Below, one piece after another: positions 1 to 5,044 of a stretch of 5,044 nt of DNA. The notes below the pieces were generated by a model that saw only the letters and a program-made list of their open reading frames with translations, did no database searches and was not told the DNA's origin. Positions within the stretch are counted from its first letter, which is position 1. Each line of letters begins with the position of its first letter. Source of the DNA: Chloroflexi bacterium UBA4733 (lineage in GTDB: Bacteria; Chloroflexota; UBA4733); assembly GCA_002404055.1 (NCBI GenBank), contig DHIZ01000425.1, positions 1 through 5,044 on the forward strand, given 5' to 3'. Position numbers and translations under genes: made by a program.

Positions 1-334
1 TGGAGACGGTGGCAGCAGGAGCCGAGGTCGTTGCGGTGGCGCTGGTCGCTGCGGTCGTACCGGATGCCGTCACAGCAGTCGAGACCGGCGCGGTAACGGC
101 GGACGAGGCCGGGCTGCTGGTCGCTGATGTGGCGGACGCTGCCGTCGCCACCGAGGTATTGGTCGACGCCGCAGCAGTGGTCACCGGCTGCGACGACGTT
201 CCTGTGGCGGTCGCCGTACTCACAGCGGCCCCACCACAGGCGCTGAGGAGAGCCAAAGCGCCTACTGGCAGAATGATCGCCGTCAACGCCCGACGGCGAG
301 ATAGGCGAGAGTGAGGTTTAGTGCTCGACGCCAT
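1..334 (-). CDS. Lipoprotein with Tat-like signal and long Ser/Thr/Ala linker, probably an ABC solute-binding protein (N-terminus only)
   Basis: Reading leftward from an ATG at 334, the frame stays open for 111 codons and leaves the window. Residues 1-33 form a classic lipoprotein signal: a basic n-region containing SRRRAL (residues 12-17, a fair twin-arginine match), a hydrophobic core (residues 18-30) and the lipobox LSAC with Cys33, followed by GG. Residues 36-111 are almost entirely Ser, Thr, Ala and Val, with a few Pro and Gly, like a flexible tether to the membrane. A GAGGG Shine-Dalgarno match lies at 346-350 (minus strand), 11 nt before the ATG. The protein should be exported, lipid-anchored and surface-exposed. 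In known families this layout is typical of family 1 sugar-binding proteins of ABC importers, but no binding domain is inside the window, so that role is inferred from layout and from the related pseudogene opposite. A plus-strand open frame over 9-314 is only its antisense shadow. The lipoprotein call is solid; the substrate is unknown. Confidence 0.85.
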   Translation of the reverse strand, partial: MASSTKPHSRLSRRRALTAIILPVGALALLSACGGAAVSTATATGTSSQPVTTAAASTNTSVATAASATSATSSPASSAVTAPVSTAVTASGTTAATSATATTSAPAATVS

Positions 335-445
335 TGACGTGATTTCCCTCTTTTCCTACCGACTTCTTAAAGGGAGCCGCCGCTCCAAACGGACGGCGAT
401 GACGGCCCCCTTGTTCTGCGTGATCCGAACACGAGAAACGGGTAC

Positions 446-465
446 CTGATGCACCGTTGCATCAG
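446..465. promoter_or_regulatory. Palindromic operator, LacI-family-like, at the predicted transcription start
   Basis: Two perfect 8-bp arms, CTGATGCA (446-453) and TGCATCAG (458-465), flank a CCGT centre, so the symmetry axis falls on a CG step. It begins one base past the -10 box (467-472) of the leftward promoter and covers the expected +1, the position where a bound repressor would block initiation. Even-length palindromes centred on CG are typical of LacI-family regulators, which commonly control sugar ABC transporter genes. The regulator is not in the window, so the family is inferred. A stem-loop at the 5' end of the transcript is the alternative reading. Confidence 0.6.
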
Positions 466-466
466 C

Positions 467-495
467 AGTATACAGCCGGGCGGATGGTTAGTCAA
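467..495 (-). promoter_or_regulatory. Sigma-70-type promoter of the leftward lipoprotein gene
   Basis: On the minus strand, a -35 box TTGACT (490-495, 5 of 6 matches) and a -10 box TATACT (467-472, 5 of 6) are separated by exactly 17 bp (473-489). The predicted transcription start is near 460, giving a leader of about 125 nt before the ATG at 334. Two near-consensus hexamers at ideal spacing, correctly oriented upstream of a real gene, make this the best promoter in the window. Confidence 0.75.
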
Positions 496-579
496 CATCC
501 TGGAAGAACTAGCAACGGCACTGGCATGGCTGCCCAACCTCTTGGCAGGAGAGCCGCTATAATCCTTTGCCATGTATAA

Positions 580-1382
580 GCAAGCGCGGGTGGTGGACCG
601 ACCGGGGCCAACATTGAGAAGATCATCGGCCAGGTCTTCACGAACTTCCAAGCGAAGAATCCCACGATCAAGGTCGAGGGCATCGAGGCGCCGTCCGGCC
701 ACTACGATGAGAAAACGGACGCGTTGGTGGTCGGCGGTTCCCCGCCCGCCCTCTGGTTTCCAGCAGAAAATCGGGGGTACCGTTACTACGCGTCGCGAGA
801 CGCCCTCCAGATACTTGATCCCTTTATCGCTACCGACAAGTATGACCTCAGCGACTTCTTTCCCGTGGCTATCGACTTCTGCAAGTGGAACGGTAAGTAC
901 GTGGCCATGCCTGGAACGACGCATGGACCTATTCATGGATTTACGGGGGCGACTGGTTCGAGCCCGAGGGATACGTGACCGGCTTTCCCAAGCGGTTTCC
1001 GTTCCAAGCCGACGCTGTCGTCTCCGGTATGCAGTTCGATGTGGATTGCACGTTCAAGTTCCACATCCAGCCGACGAGCGCCGAGGCCAAGGCACTACGC
1101 GGTTCCTTGCCCAGCCGGCGCTCGCTGACGCAGGATTGGACCACTATCGTCAAGGGATATACCAAGCTGACCGACGACGACCTGAACACTACCCTATCGG
1201 CCGCGGAGCACGTACAAGTGCGTCCATCGCACGCCGTGATCAACTTCATCGACCAGATCTACGGCTTGGGTATCGGCCCCACACTCACCAAGCTAATGGC
1301 CAATCAGTTGTCGGCAAGCGATGCGCTGGCGGCCATGACACCGGTCGTTCAGAGCATTCTGGCAAACCAGAAGGGAGTCTAG
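580..1382 (+). pseudogene. Decayed ABC sugar-transporter solute-binding protein (extracellular family 1), frameshifted and internally deleted
   Basis: Three binding-protein-like blocks can be read. Block A (about 601-911, frame 1) begins GANIEKIIGQVF, with NPTIKVEGIEAPSGHYDEK, GGSPPALWF, LDPFIATDKYDLSDFFP and WNGKYVAMP: the N-terminal lobe of a sugar-binding protein after the tether. Block B (about 912-1097, frame 3) reads WNDAWTYSWIYGGDWFEPEG, then FKFHIQPTSAEAKAL, which is mid-protein. Block C (about 1098-1382) runs LPSRRSLTQDW to the C-terminus with a TAG at 1380-1382. Frame 1 stops at TGA 976-978. Compared with the family layout, about 60 residues are missing between A and B (YNKxLF and WTWDD-type region), and a longer stretch between B and C. 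Roughly 260 residues remain against the usual 400 or more, and no signal peptide or lipobox is present. Frame 1 is closed by TAA at 577-579, and no normal start is seen. The coding order is preserved, so this is one decayed gene and not two small genes. It probably headed the operon that continues 4 nt downstream. Confidence 0.8.
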
Positions 1383-1386
1383 GCGC

Positions 1387-2619
1387 ATGAGTCAATTGGC
1401 GATCAATGGCGGGGAGCCGGTCCGCAGCCCGCTCAAGACCTGGCCGATCTGGCCGATGGTGACGGAGCGAGCTGTCGAGCTCGTGACGGAAGTCGTGCGC
1501 AGTGGCGAATGGGCAGGCGGGCCCAAGGAGCGCCAGCTCGCCGAAACGTTTGCCGCCTTTAGCGGCGCTCGGTACTGTTCGCCCGTCGCCAACGGAACGG
1601 TCGCCATCCAACTCGCGCTGGAAGCCCTGGACATCGGCGCCTACGACGAGGTGATCGTGCCAGGGCTTACCTGGCAAGCCACAGCCGCTGCCTGCATCGA
1701 CGTCAACGCCATCCCCATCCTGGTCGACGTGGATCCGGAAACCTTCTGCCTGGACGCCCGCCAGGCGGAGGCCGCCATCACGACGCGCACCCGTGCCATC
1801 ATCGTCACCCATCTCTACGGGGCGATGGCGGACATGGACGCGATCGCCGCCCTCGCTCGCCGCCATGATCTTAAGCTGATCGAGGACTGCGCCCACCAGC
1901 ACGGGTCGCAGTGGCGCGGCAAAGGCGTGGGGGCGCTGGGCGACGTCGGCGCTTTCAGCATGCAGCACTCCAAGGTGCTGCCGACCGGCGAAGGCGGCCT
2001 CAACCTCACCGACGACTGGGAACTCTATCAGCGGCTCTATTCGCTGCGCAACTGCGGACGGCTGTTTCGACCGACCTCGCCGGGGGTACAGAGCGGCAAC
2101 TACCGCCTCACCGAGCTGCAAGCGGCGTTGGCGCTGGCGCACCTGGAGCACCTGGAAGAGCAGGTCAAGCAGCGCGACGCCAACGCTCAGTACCTCAACC
2201 GGTTGCTCGCCGAGGTGCCGGGTATCCTCCCAATGCGCCGCCACGCCCAGGTCACGCGACAATCCTACTACTGCTTCACCTTCCGCTATGACGCCAGCAC
2301 CTGGGACGGCGTCCCCGGCCGCGTCTTCCGCAAGGCGCTGGCGGCAGAAATCGGCCTCGGGGTGAGCAGTACCTACGAGCCGCTGAACAATTGCTCCCTC
2401 TATCGTCCGCATACCAAGCGGCGATACGCCCTGAACGACGACTACTGGCAGGCGATCGATCCGGCGCGCTTCCACCTGCCGGCCTGCGAGCACGCCTACC
2501 GCGATGCGGCCGTCGTCGGCCACTCCTTCCTGCTCGCCGGCCAGGCGGACATGGACGCGGTCGCCAGCGCGGTCCAGAAGTTGTACGATCACCGCGCCGA
2601 GCTACTGACGATTGAGTGA
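1387..2619 (+). CDS. DegT/DnrJ/EryC1/StrS-family PLP-dependent aminotransferase (sugar or aminocyclitol type)
   Basis: The 410-residue product has the full length and order of this fold-type I aminotransferase family. It opens with LAINGGEPVR. GGP (44-46) and NGTVAIQLALEAL (69-81) form the N-terminal PLP-phosphate region, VPGLTWQATAAAC (91-103) supplies the aromatic stacking residue Trp96, and IEDCAHQHG (165-173) has the pyridine-binding Asp167. FSMQHSKVLPTGEGG (190-204) contains Lys196, the expected Schiff-base lysine, and NYRLTELQAALAL (238-250) is the family signature. All key residues are present. Family members move an amino group, usually from Glu or Gln, to a keto-sugar or keto-cyclitol in the cytoplasm. 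The N-terminal style recalls 3-amino-5-hydroxybenzoate synthase (RifK) and related proteins, but I cannot assign a substrate. The ATG at 1387 follows AAGGGAG (1371-1377). The gene starts 4 nt after the pseudogene stop and ends 13 nt before the deacetylase, so it is probably in one transcript with both. The family is certain; the reaction is open. Confidence 0.93.
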   Translation: MSQLAINGGEPVRSPLKTWPIWPMVTERAVELVTEVVRSGEWAGGPKERQLAETFAAFSGARYCSPVANGTVAIQLALEALDIGAYDEVIVPGLTWQATAAACIDVNAIPILVDVDPETFCLDARQAEAAITTRTRAIIVTHLYGAMADMDAIAALARRHDLKLIEDCAHQHGSQWRGKGVGALGDVGAFSMQHSKVLPTGEGGLNLTDDWELYQRLYSLRNCGRLFRPTSPGVQSGNYRLTELQAALALAHLEHLEEQVKQRDANAQYLNRLLAEVPGILPMRRHAQVTRQSYYCFTFRYDASTWDGVPGRVFRKALAAEIGLGVSSTYEPLNNCSLYRPHTKRRYALNDDYWQAIDPARFHLPACEHAYRDAAVVGHSFLLAGQADMDAVASAVQKLYDHRAELLTIE

Positions 2620-2632
2620 ATGAGGGGGCTGC

Positions 2633-3409
2633 ATGTCCATCCCGTCTGCCTGGCCCGACGGCCGGCTTGGCGCCGTGTCATTGACGTTTGACGATGGCGT
2701 CTCATCACAGTTGCGCGTGGCCGTACCCGCGCTGAACGAGGGCGAGCTACACGCCACTTTCTACCTCACGCCGCAAGGTGAGGATTGGGCGGCGCGCCTG
2801 GCGCCCTGGATCGAGGTTGCCAACGCCGGCCACGAGATCGGCAACCACTCGCTCACGCACCCTTGCACGCGCGGCTTTCGCGACCGCCTGGATGTCCCCT
2901 GCCTGGAACGCATGACGCTGGCCGACATCGAGACCGACATCCTTGAGGCCGAGCGGCGGCTGCGCTCGGTCATCCCCCAGGACGGCCGGCGCTCCTTCTG
3001 CTACCCTTGCTACTTCAGCTACGTCGGCGAGGGTGCAGCGCGGCAGAGCTACGTTCCGGTGATCGCCCACCACTTCGTGGCCGGGCGCAGCAAGGGCGAG
3101 CGGGCCAACCACCCACTCACCAGCGACCTGCACGACCTCTCGTCCTGGCCGGTAGAGCGCATGAGTGGGGCGGAGCTGGTCGGCCTGGCCGAACGCGCCG
3201 CCGCGGTCGGCCGCTGGACAATTCTCACCTTCCACGGCATCAACGAAGGCCACCTCGCGGTGGCTGACGTGGATCTGCGGGAGCTGGTCGACCACTTGCG
3301 CCGCCACCGCGAGCGGATCTGGACGGCCCCGGTGGCGACGGTCGCCCAACAGATTATCGACTGGCGCCGGGAGATTGGCAGGCTCGAGCCGGACGACCGC
3401 AGGGGCTGA
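2633..3409 (+). CDS. Polysaccharide deacetylase family protein (CE4/NodB-like), cytoplasmic
   Basis: The 258-residue product carries the NodB-type active site. LTFDDG (17-22) supplies catalytic and metal-binding aspartates Asp20 and Asp21. HEIGNHSLTHP (67-77) supplies the HxxxH metal pair His72 and His76. TILTFHGI (196-203) contains His201 at the position of the late catalytic histidine. The usual R-x-P-Y motif is replaced by FCYPCYFSYVGEG (122-134), a variant I recall from a bacterial subfamily of CE4-like proteins that continues with QSYVPVIA and an AGR-type stretch. There is no signal peptide, so it should act in the cytoplasm, on a small acylated or N-acetylated sugar and not on cell-wall polymer; that is inference. 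The ATG is preceded by GAGGGGG at 2621-2627. It lies 13 nt after the aminotransferase stop and probably shares its transcript, which fits processing of the same amino sugar. The family is sure; the substrate is unknown. Confidence 0.9.
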   Translation: MSIPSAWPDGRLGAVSLTFDDGVSSQLRVAVPALNEGELHATFYLTPQGEDWAARLAPWIEVANAGHEIGNHSLTHPCTRGFRDRLDVPCLERMTLADIETDILEAERRLRSVIPQDGRRSFCYPCYFSYVGEGAARQSYVPVIAHHFVAGRSKGERANHPLTSDLHDLSSWPVERMSGAELVGLAERAAAVGRWTILTFHGINEGHLAVADVDLRELVDHLRRHRERIWTAPVATVAQQIIDWRREIGRLEPDDRRG

Positions 3410-3411
3410 CC

Positions 3412-3492
3412 GGGTGCGCCACAAGCTGGCGAATGTCCTCTGGTGGCGCCCGAGCGGCGGGGCGCGTTGCATACGCCCTGCACGCAACACGC
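3412..3492. terminator. Hairpins between convergent genes, possible bidirectional terminator
   Basis: The 114-bp gap between the stops of the convergent deacetylase and oxidoreductase genes holds two inverted repeats. One pairs GCGCCAC (3416-3422) with GTGGCGC (3443-3449) across a 20-nt loop. The other pairs GTTGC (3466-3470) with GCAAC (3484-3488), extended by GCG/CGC after one mismatch, across a 13-nt loop. Neither is followed by a clear T-run, so they are weak intrinsic terminators at best. The position is right for transcription ends from both sides. Confidence 0.35.
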
Positions 3493-3523
3493 AGCGATCA
3501 TCCGCTTTCGTTAACAGCTACGT

Positions 3524-4531
3524 TTACGGTCGGGTGACCCCGGCGTCCGCCCACGACCCTTGAGCGACTTCAACCCACTGCGCGTTCGCTGCCGAGCGAC
3601 GGACGGCCTGGGTAACCAGCAGCGTCTGCTCGGCAGCATCGACGCCGCAGATGGGCGGCTCGCCGGTACGAACACAATGGACGAAGTGTGCCAGTTCCGG
3701 TGGGTAGCCACGCAGATACAACTGCGTGTTGGCGCCGTAGGGGATGGAGAACGTCGGGGCGAAGACGCTCGCCTCGGCGACACCAAACGACAGCGCGTTA
3801 TTGTCAACACGCTCACGCGTGTGGTGGAAGGCCAGTTCGCGACCATTATCGGCCACCAGCAGCCCGCTGGCGTGGGCGATCTCGACTCGCTCGTAGGGCA
3901 GTGAGGTGTTGTTGAAGCGCCGCCAGGTCAGCACACCGGTGTCGCCGGTAGCGAAACGCAGCAGGACCACTTCCCCATCTCCGTCGGGGCTGGTCAGCGC
4001 GCAGGCCGCGGCGATAGCACCGCCGAAGTACAGCAGGAGGTTGTAGAAGTGGCCGACGTAAGGGTAATAGCGCACGGTGTAGGAGCGGGGACCTGGGTCG
4101 GTCGCGCGCCATTCTGTGAGCAAAGAGTGCATCTTCTGGTAGAGCGGGGAGTAGCGCAGGCAGGAGCCGACCTGCACGATGAGCCCCCGCTCGCGCGCCA
4201 AGTGCCGAATACGCCGAGCGTCGTCGACGGAGTTGATGCCGGGTGTCTCCGTCCAGACGGGCTTGCCGGCTTCGAGCGCGGCCAGAATCTCCGGTCCATG
4301 CCGGCCACCGACGACAAGGACTGCCTCGACCGCGTCGTCTGCAAGGAGCGCCTCGTAGCCGACATGGGTCCGAAGGTGGAACTGCGCCTCCACAGCGCGC
4401 GCTGTCTCCTCGTGGGCCGTGGCAAAGGCCACGAGTTGCATATCCTGCGGGATCTGGGCAAGCGCCGGCAGCAGAATGGAGCGGGCGTGCCGGCCCACAC
4501 CGATCATGCCGACGCGCAGCGGCAGCGTCAT
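3524..4531 (-). CDS. Gfo/Idh/MocA-family oxidoreductase-like protein with altered catalytic residues
   Basis: From the ATG at 4531, 335 residues match the usual length of this NAD(P)-dependent sugar dehydrogenase family. RVGMIGVGRHARS (6-18) is the Rossmann dinucleotide loop. VEAVLVVGGRHGPEILAALE (68-87) and GKPVWTETPG (89-98) follow at the expected places, and the C-terminal half has ELAHFVHCVRTGEPP (279-293). The family hallmark EKP, whose lysine is catalytic, reads ETP here (95-97). In the later motif normally of H-x-x-D type, GHFYN (160-164) keeps the histidine but has Asn164 in place of Asp. The protein may therefore have shifted or lost the standard redox chemistry. The frame stays open upstream to 4732, but that 67-residue extension has no family similarity and would overlap the divergent gene. 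MTLPLRVGMIG with AAAGGGA upstream (about 4538-4544, minus strand) is the better start. It faces the deacetylase and is divergent from the PhyH gene. A role beside the aminotransferase is plausible, since such pairs (RifL/RifK, NtdC/NtdA) make amino sugars. Confidence 0.9.
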   Translation of the reverse strand: MTLPLRVGMIGVGRHARSILLPALAQIPQDMQLVAFATAHEETARAVEAQFHLRTHVGYEALLADDAVEAVLVVGGRHGPEILAALEAGKPVWTETPGINSVDDARRIRHLARERGLIVQVGSCLRYSPLYQKMHSLLTEWRATDPGPRSYTVRYYPYVGHFYNLLLYFGGAIAAACALTSPDGDGEVVLLRFATGDTGVLTWRRFNNTSLPYERVEIAHASGLLVADNGRELAFHHTRERVDNNALSFGVAEASVFAPTFSIPYGANTQLYLRGYPPELAHFVHCVRTGEPPICGVDAAEQTLLVTQAVRRSAANAQWVEVAQGSWADAGVTRP

Positions 4532-4730
4532 CCTATCCCTTTCTTCGGTCGTTCGTGGCCGGTCCCCGATCATCCGATCCATTACGGCCTGCCTGAACAC
4601 CGGCCGGTCCTGCCGTACCGGCAGCAACGCTGGCGTCACATCCACATTTGTCGGACCCTTGACAAACTGGGCGGCGTGCCGCATGCTCCGTTCCGTCCTG
4701 CCAATATAGTACCGTAATGCGGAGGAAGTC
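4532..4730. promoter_or_regulatory. Divergent intergenic region with candidate promoters and two inverted repeats
   Basis: For the rightward PhyH gene there is a perfect TTGACA (4659-4664), but at 17 bp its -10 is only CATGCT (4682-4687, 3 of 6). A better hexamer TATAGT (4705-4710) has no -35. For the leftward gene, TATATT (4703-4708) with ATGACT (4727-4732) at 18 bp is possible, and its -35 would overlap the PhyH start codon. GCGGC/GCCGC (4671-4675, 4678-4682) lies between TTGACA and CATGCT, and CTGCCG/CGGCAG (4610-4615, 4619-4624) lies inside the leftward leader. Either could bind a regulator. The region surely holds promoters for both genes, but the exact elements are uncertain. Confidence 0.4.
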
Positions 4731-5044
4731 ATGCCGCCAGCAACTCAGGCGCTCGCCACACAGTTCGTCCGTGACGGCTACTACGTCACCGACCGGCTGT
4801 TCAGTCCAGATGAGACCCAGCAGTGGAAGGCGGAGTGCCGCCGCCTACTCGATGGCGAGACCGCCGCGGCGCTGGCGTGCGGCGCGCCCCGGCCGAAGTT
4901 CTGGCAAACCGGCGTCTACGTCGGCCTCTCGGTCGCCAGCCCGCTGTGCCGCGCCCTTGCTCGTGATCCACGCCTGCTGGACGCCCTGGAGCCGGTAATC
5001 GGGCCGAACATCAGCTTCTGGAGCGACAAGATCGTTTTCAAGGC
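4731..5044 (+). CDS. Phytanoyl-CoA dioxygenase (PhyH)-family protein, N-terminal part
   Basis: An ATG at 4731, preceded by a strong GGAGGA (4721-4726, 4-nt gap), opens a frame that runs off the right edge after 104 codons. The start QFVRDGYYVTDRLFSPDE (about 11-28) is the typical PhyH opening, where a helix and the phrase 'dGyvv...lfs.eE' begin the fold. GPNISFWSDKIVFKA at the cut end matches the strand just before the metal-binding H-x-D motif. That motif, and the distal His and Arg, would lie beyond the window. PhyH proteins are cytoplasmic Fe(II)/2-oxoglutarate-dependent oxygenases that hydroxylate small molecules. Bacterial members act on very varied substrates, and this one cannot be assigned. 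An overlapping frame from 4717 to 4998 is a shadow with no family features. The gene is divergent from the Gfo/Idh-like gene, suggesting shared regulation. Confidence 0.85.
   Translation, partial: MPPATQALATQFVRDGYYVTDRLFSPDETQQWKAECRRLLDGETAAALACGAPRPKFWQTGVYVGLSVASPLCRALARDPRLLDALEPVIGPNISFWSDKIVFK

Noticed and set aside
9..314. Plus-strand open frame encoding an Ala/Val-rich 101-residue protein
   Set aside because: It is the antisense of the lipoprotein signal and tether. The minus strand has a signal peptide, lipobox, Shine-Dalgarno site and promoter.
373..386. GGAGC-CGCC-GCTCC hairpin in the leader of the lipoprotein gene
   Set aside because: A 5-bp stem in GC-rich DNA is expected by chance. 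No riboswitch-like core or T-run accompanies it.
558..563. Exact TATAAT upstream of the pseudogene
   Set aside because: No -35-like hexamer lies 16-19 bp upstream. TTGGCA at 542-547 is only 10 bp away. It is not enough to call a promoter.
367..936. Minus-strand 189-codon open frame
   Set aside because: It overlaps the promoter/operator region and lies antisense to the binding-protein remnant, with no recognisable domain.
572..1390. Uninterrupted 272-codon plus-strand frame starting at an ATG just after TATAAT
   Set aside because: The translation is Arg/Ser-rich with no family features, while the other two plus frames carry clear binding-protein blocks. It is a shadow frame kept open by GC bias.
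1285..2592. Long minus-strand open frame (435 codons)
   Set aside because: It is the antisense shadow of the aminotransferase, which has all catalytic motifs on the plus strand.
2747..3490. Minus-strand open frame of 247 codons
   Set aside because: It is antisense to the NodB-type deacetylase and has no domain of its own.
4532..4732. N-terminal extension of the Gfo/Idh-like protein by 67 residues
   Set aside because: There is no similarity before MTLPLRVGMIG, it would consume the divergent promoter region, and it would overlap the PhyH start codon.
4717..4998. Plus-strand open frame of 93 codons
   Set aside because: It is a shadow frame overlapping the PhyH gene, whose frame from 4731 has a strong ribosome site and family motifs.
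1..5044. tRNA, rRNA, CRISPR arrays, insertion-sequence ends
   Set aside because: I saw no tRNA cloverleaf or anticodon arm pattern, no regularly spaced direct repeats, no transposase motif and no paired terminal inverted repeats with target duplications.

Overview
The window is GC-rich bacterial DNA, with a modestly AT-richer stretch at about 340-900. It holds five recognisable protein genes, two of them cut by the window edges, and one decayed gene. Nothing is diagnostic for a taxon. A Tat-like lipoprotein signal with a long Ser/Thr/Ala linker on a sugar-binding-type protein, next to DegT, CE4, Gfo/Idh/MocA and PhyH family enzymes, resembles Chloroflexota (Thermomicrobia-like) or similar high-GC soil and environmental bacteria. 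That placement is a guess.

Left part (1-1382): a lipoprotein gene on the minus strand starts at 334 and runs off the left edge. Its promoter is unusually clear (TTGACT, 17 bp, TATACT). A near-perfect palindrome sits exactly at the expected transcription start, as a repressor operator would. On the plus strand, 580-1382 is the remnant of an ABC sugar-transporter solute-binding protein. It has lost its signal peptide, carries a frameshift, and appears to have two internal deletions. It could easily be mis-annotated as two small hypothetical genes.

Centre (1387-3409): a DegT/DnrJ/EryC1/StrS aminotransferase (410 aa) starts 4 nt after the pseudogene stop. A cytoplasmic CE4/NodB-type deacetylase (258 aa) follows 13 nt later, so the two look co-transcribed. 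They converge on a Gfo/Idh/MocA-family protein (335 aa, minus strand, 4531-3524), which has replacements at two normally catalytic positions.

Right part (4532-5044): a 199-bp divergent intergenic region with promoter-like hexamers and two inverted repeats leads to the start of a PhyH-family Fe(II)/2-oxoglutarate dioxygenase, cut by the right edge.

Taken together, this looks like an accessory carbohydrate locus: uptake (lipoprotein plus a decayed relative), amino-sugar formation or conversion (aminotransferase with a dehydrogenase-type partner), deacetylation, and possibly hydroxylation. The pathway and substrate cannot be read from this window. I did not find evidence for a wholly new system. 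The most notable signals are the promoter/operator, the collapsed binding-protein gene, and the atypical active site of the oxidoreductase-like protein.
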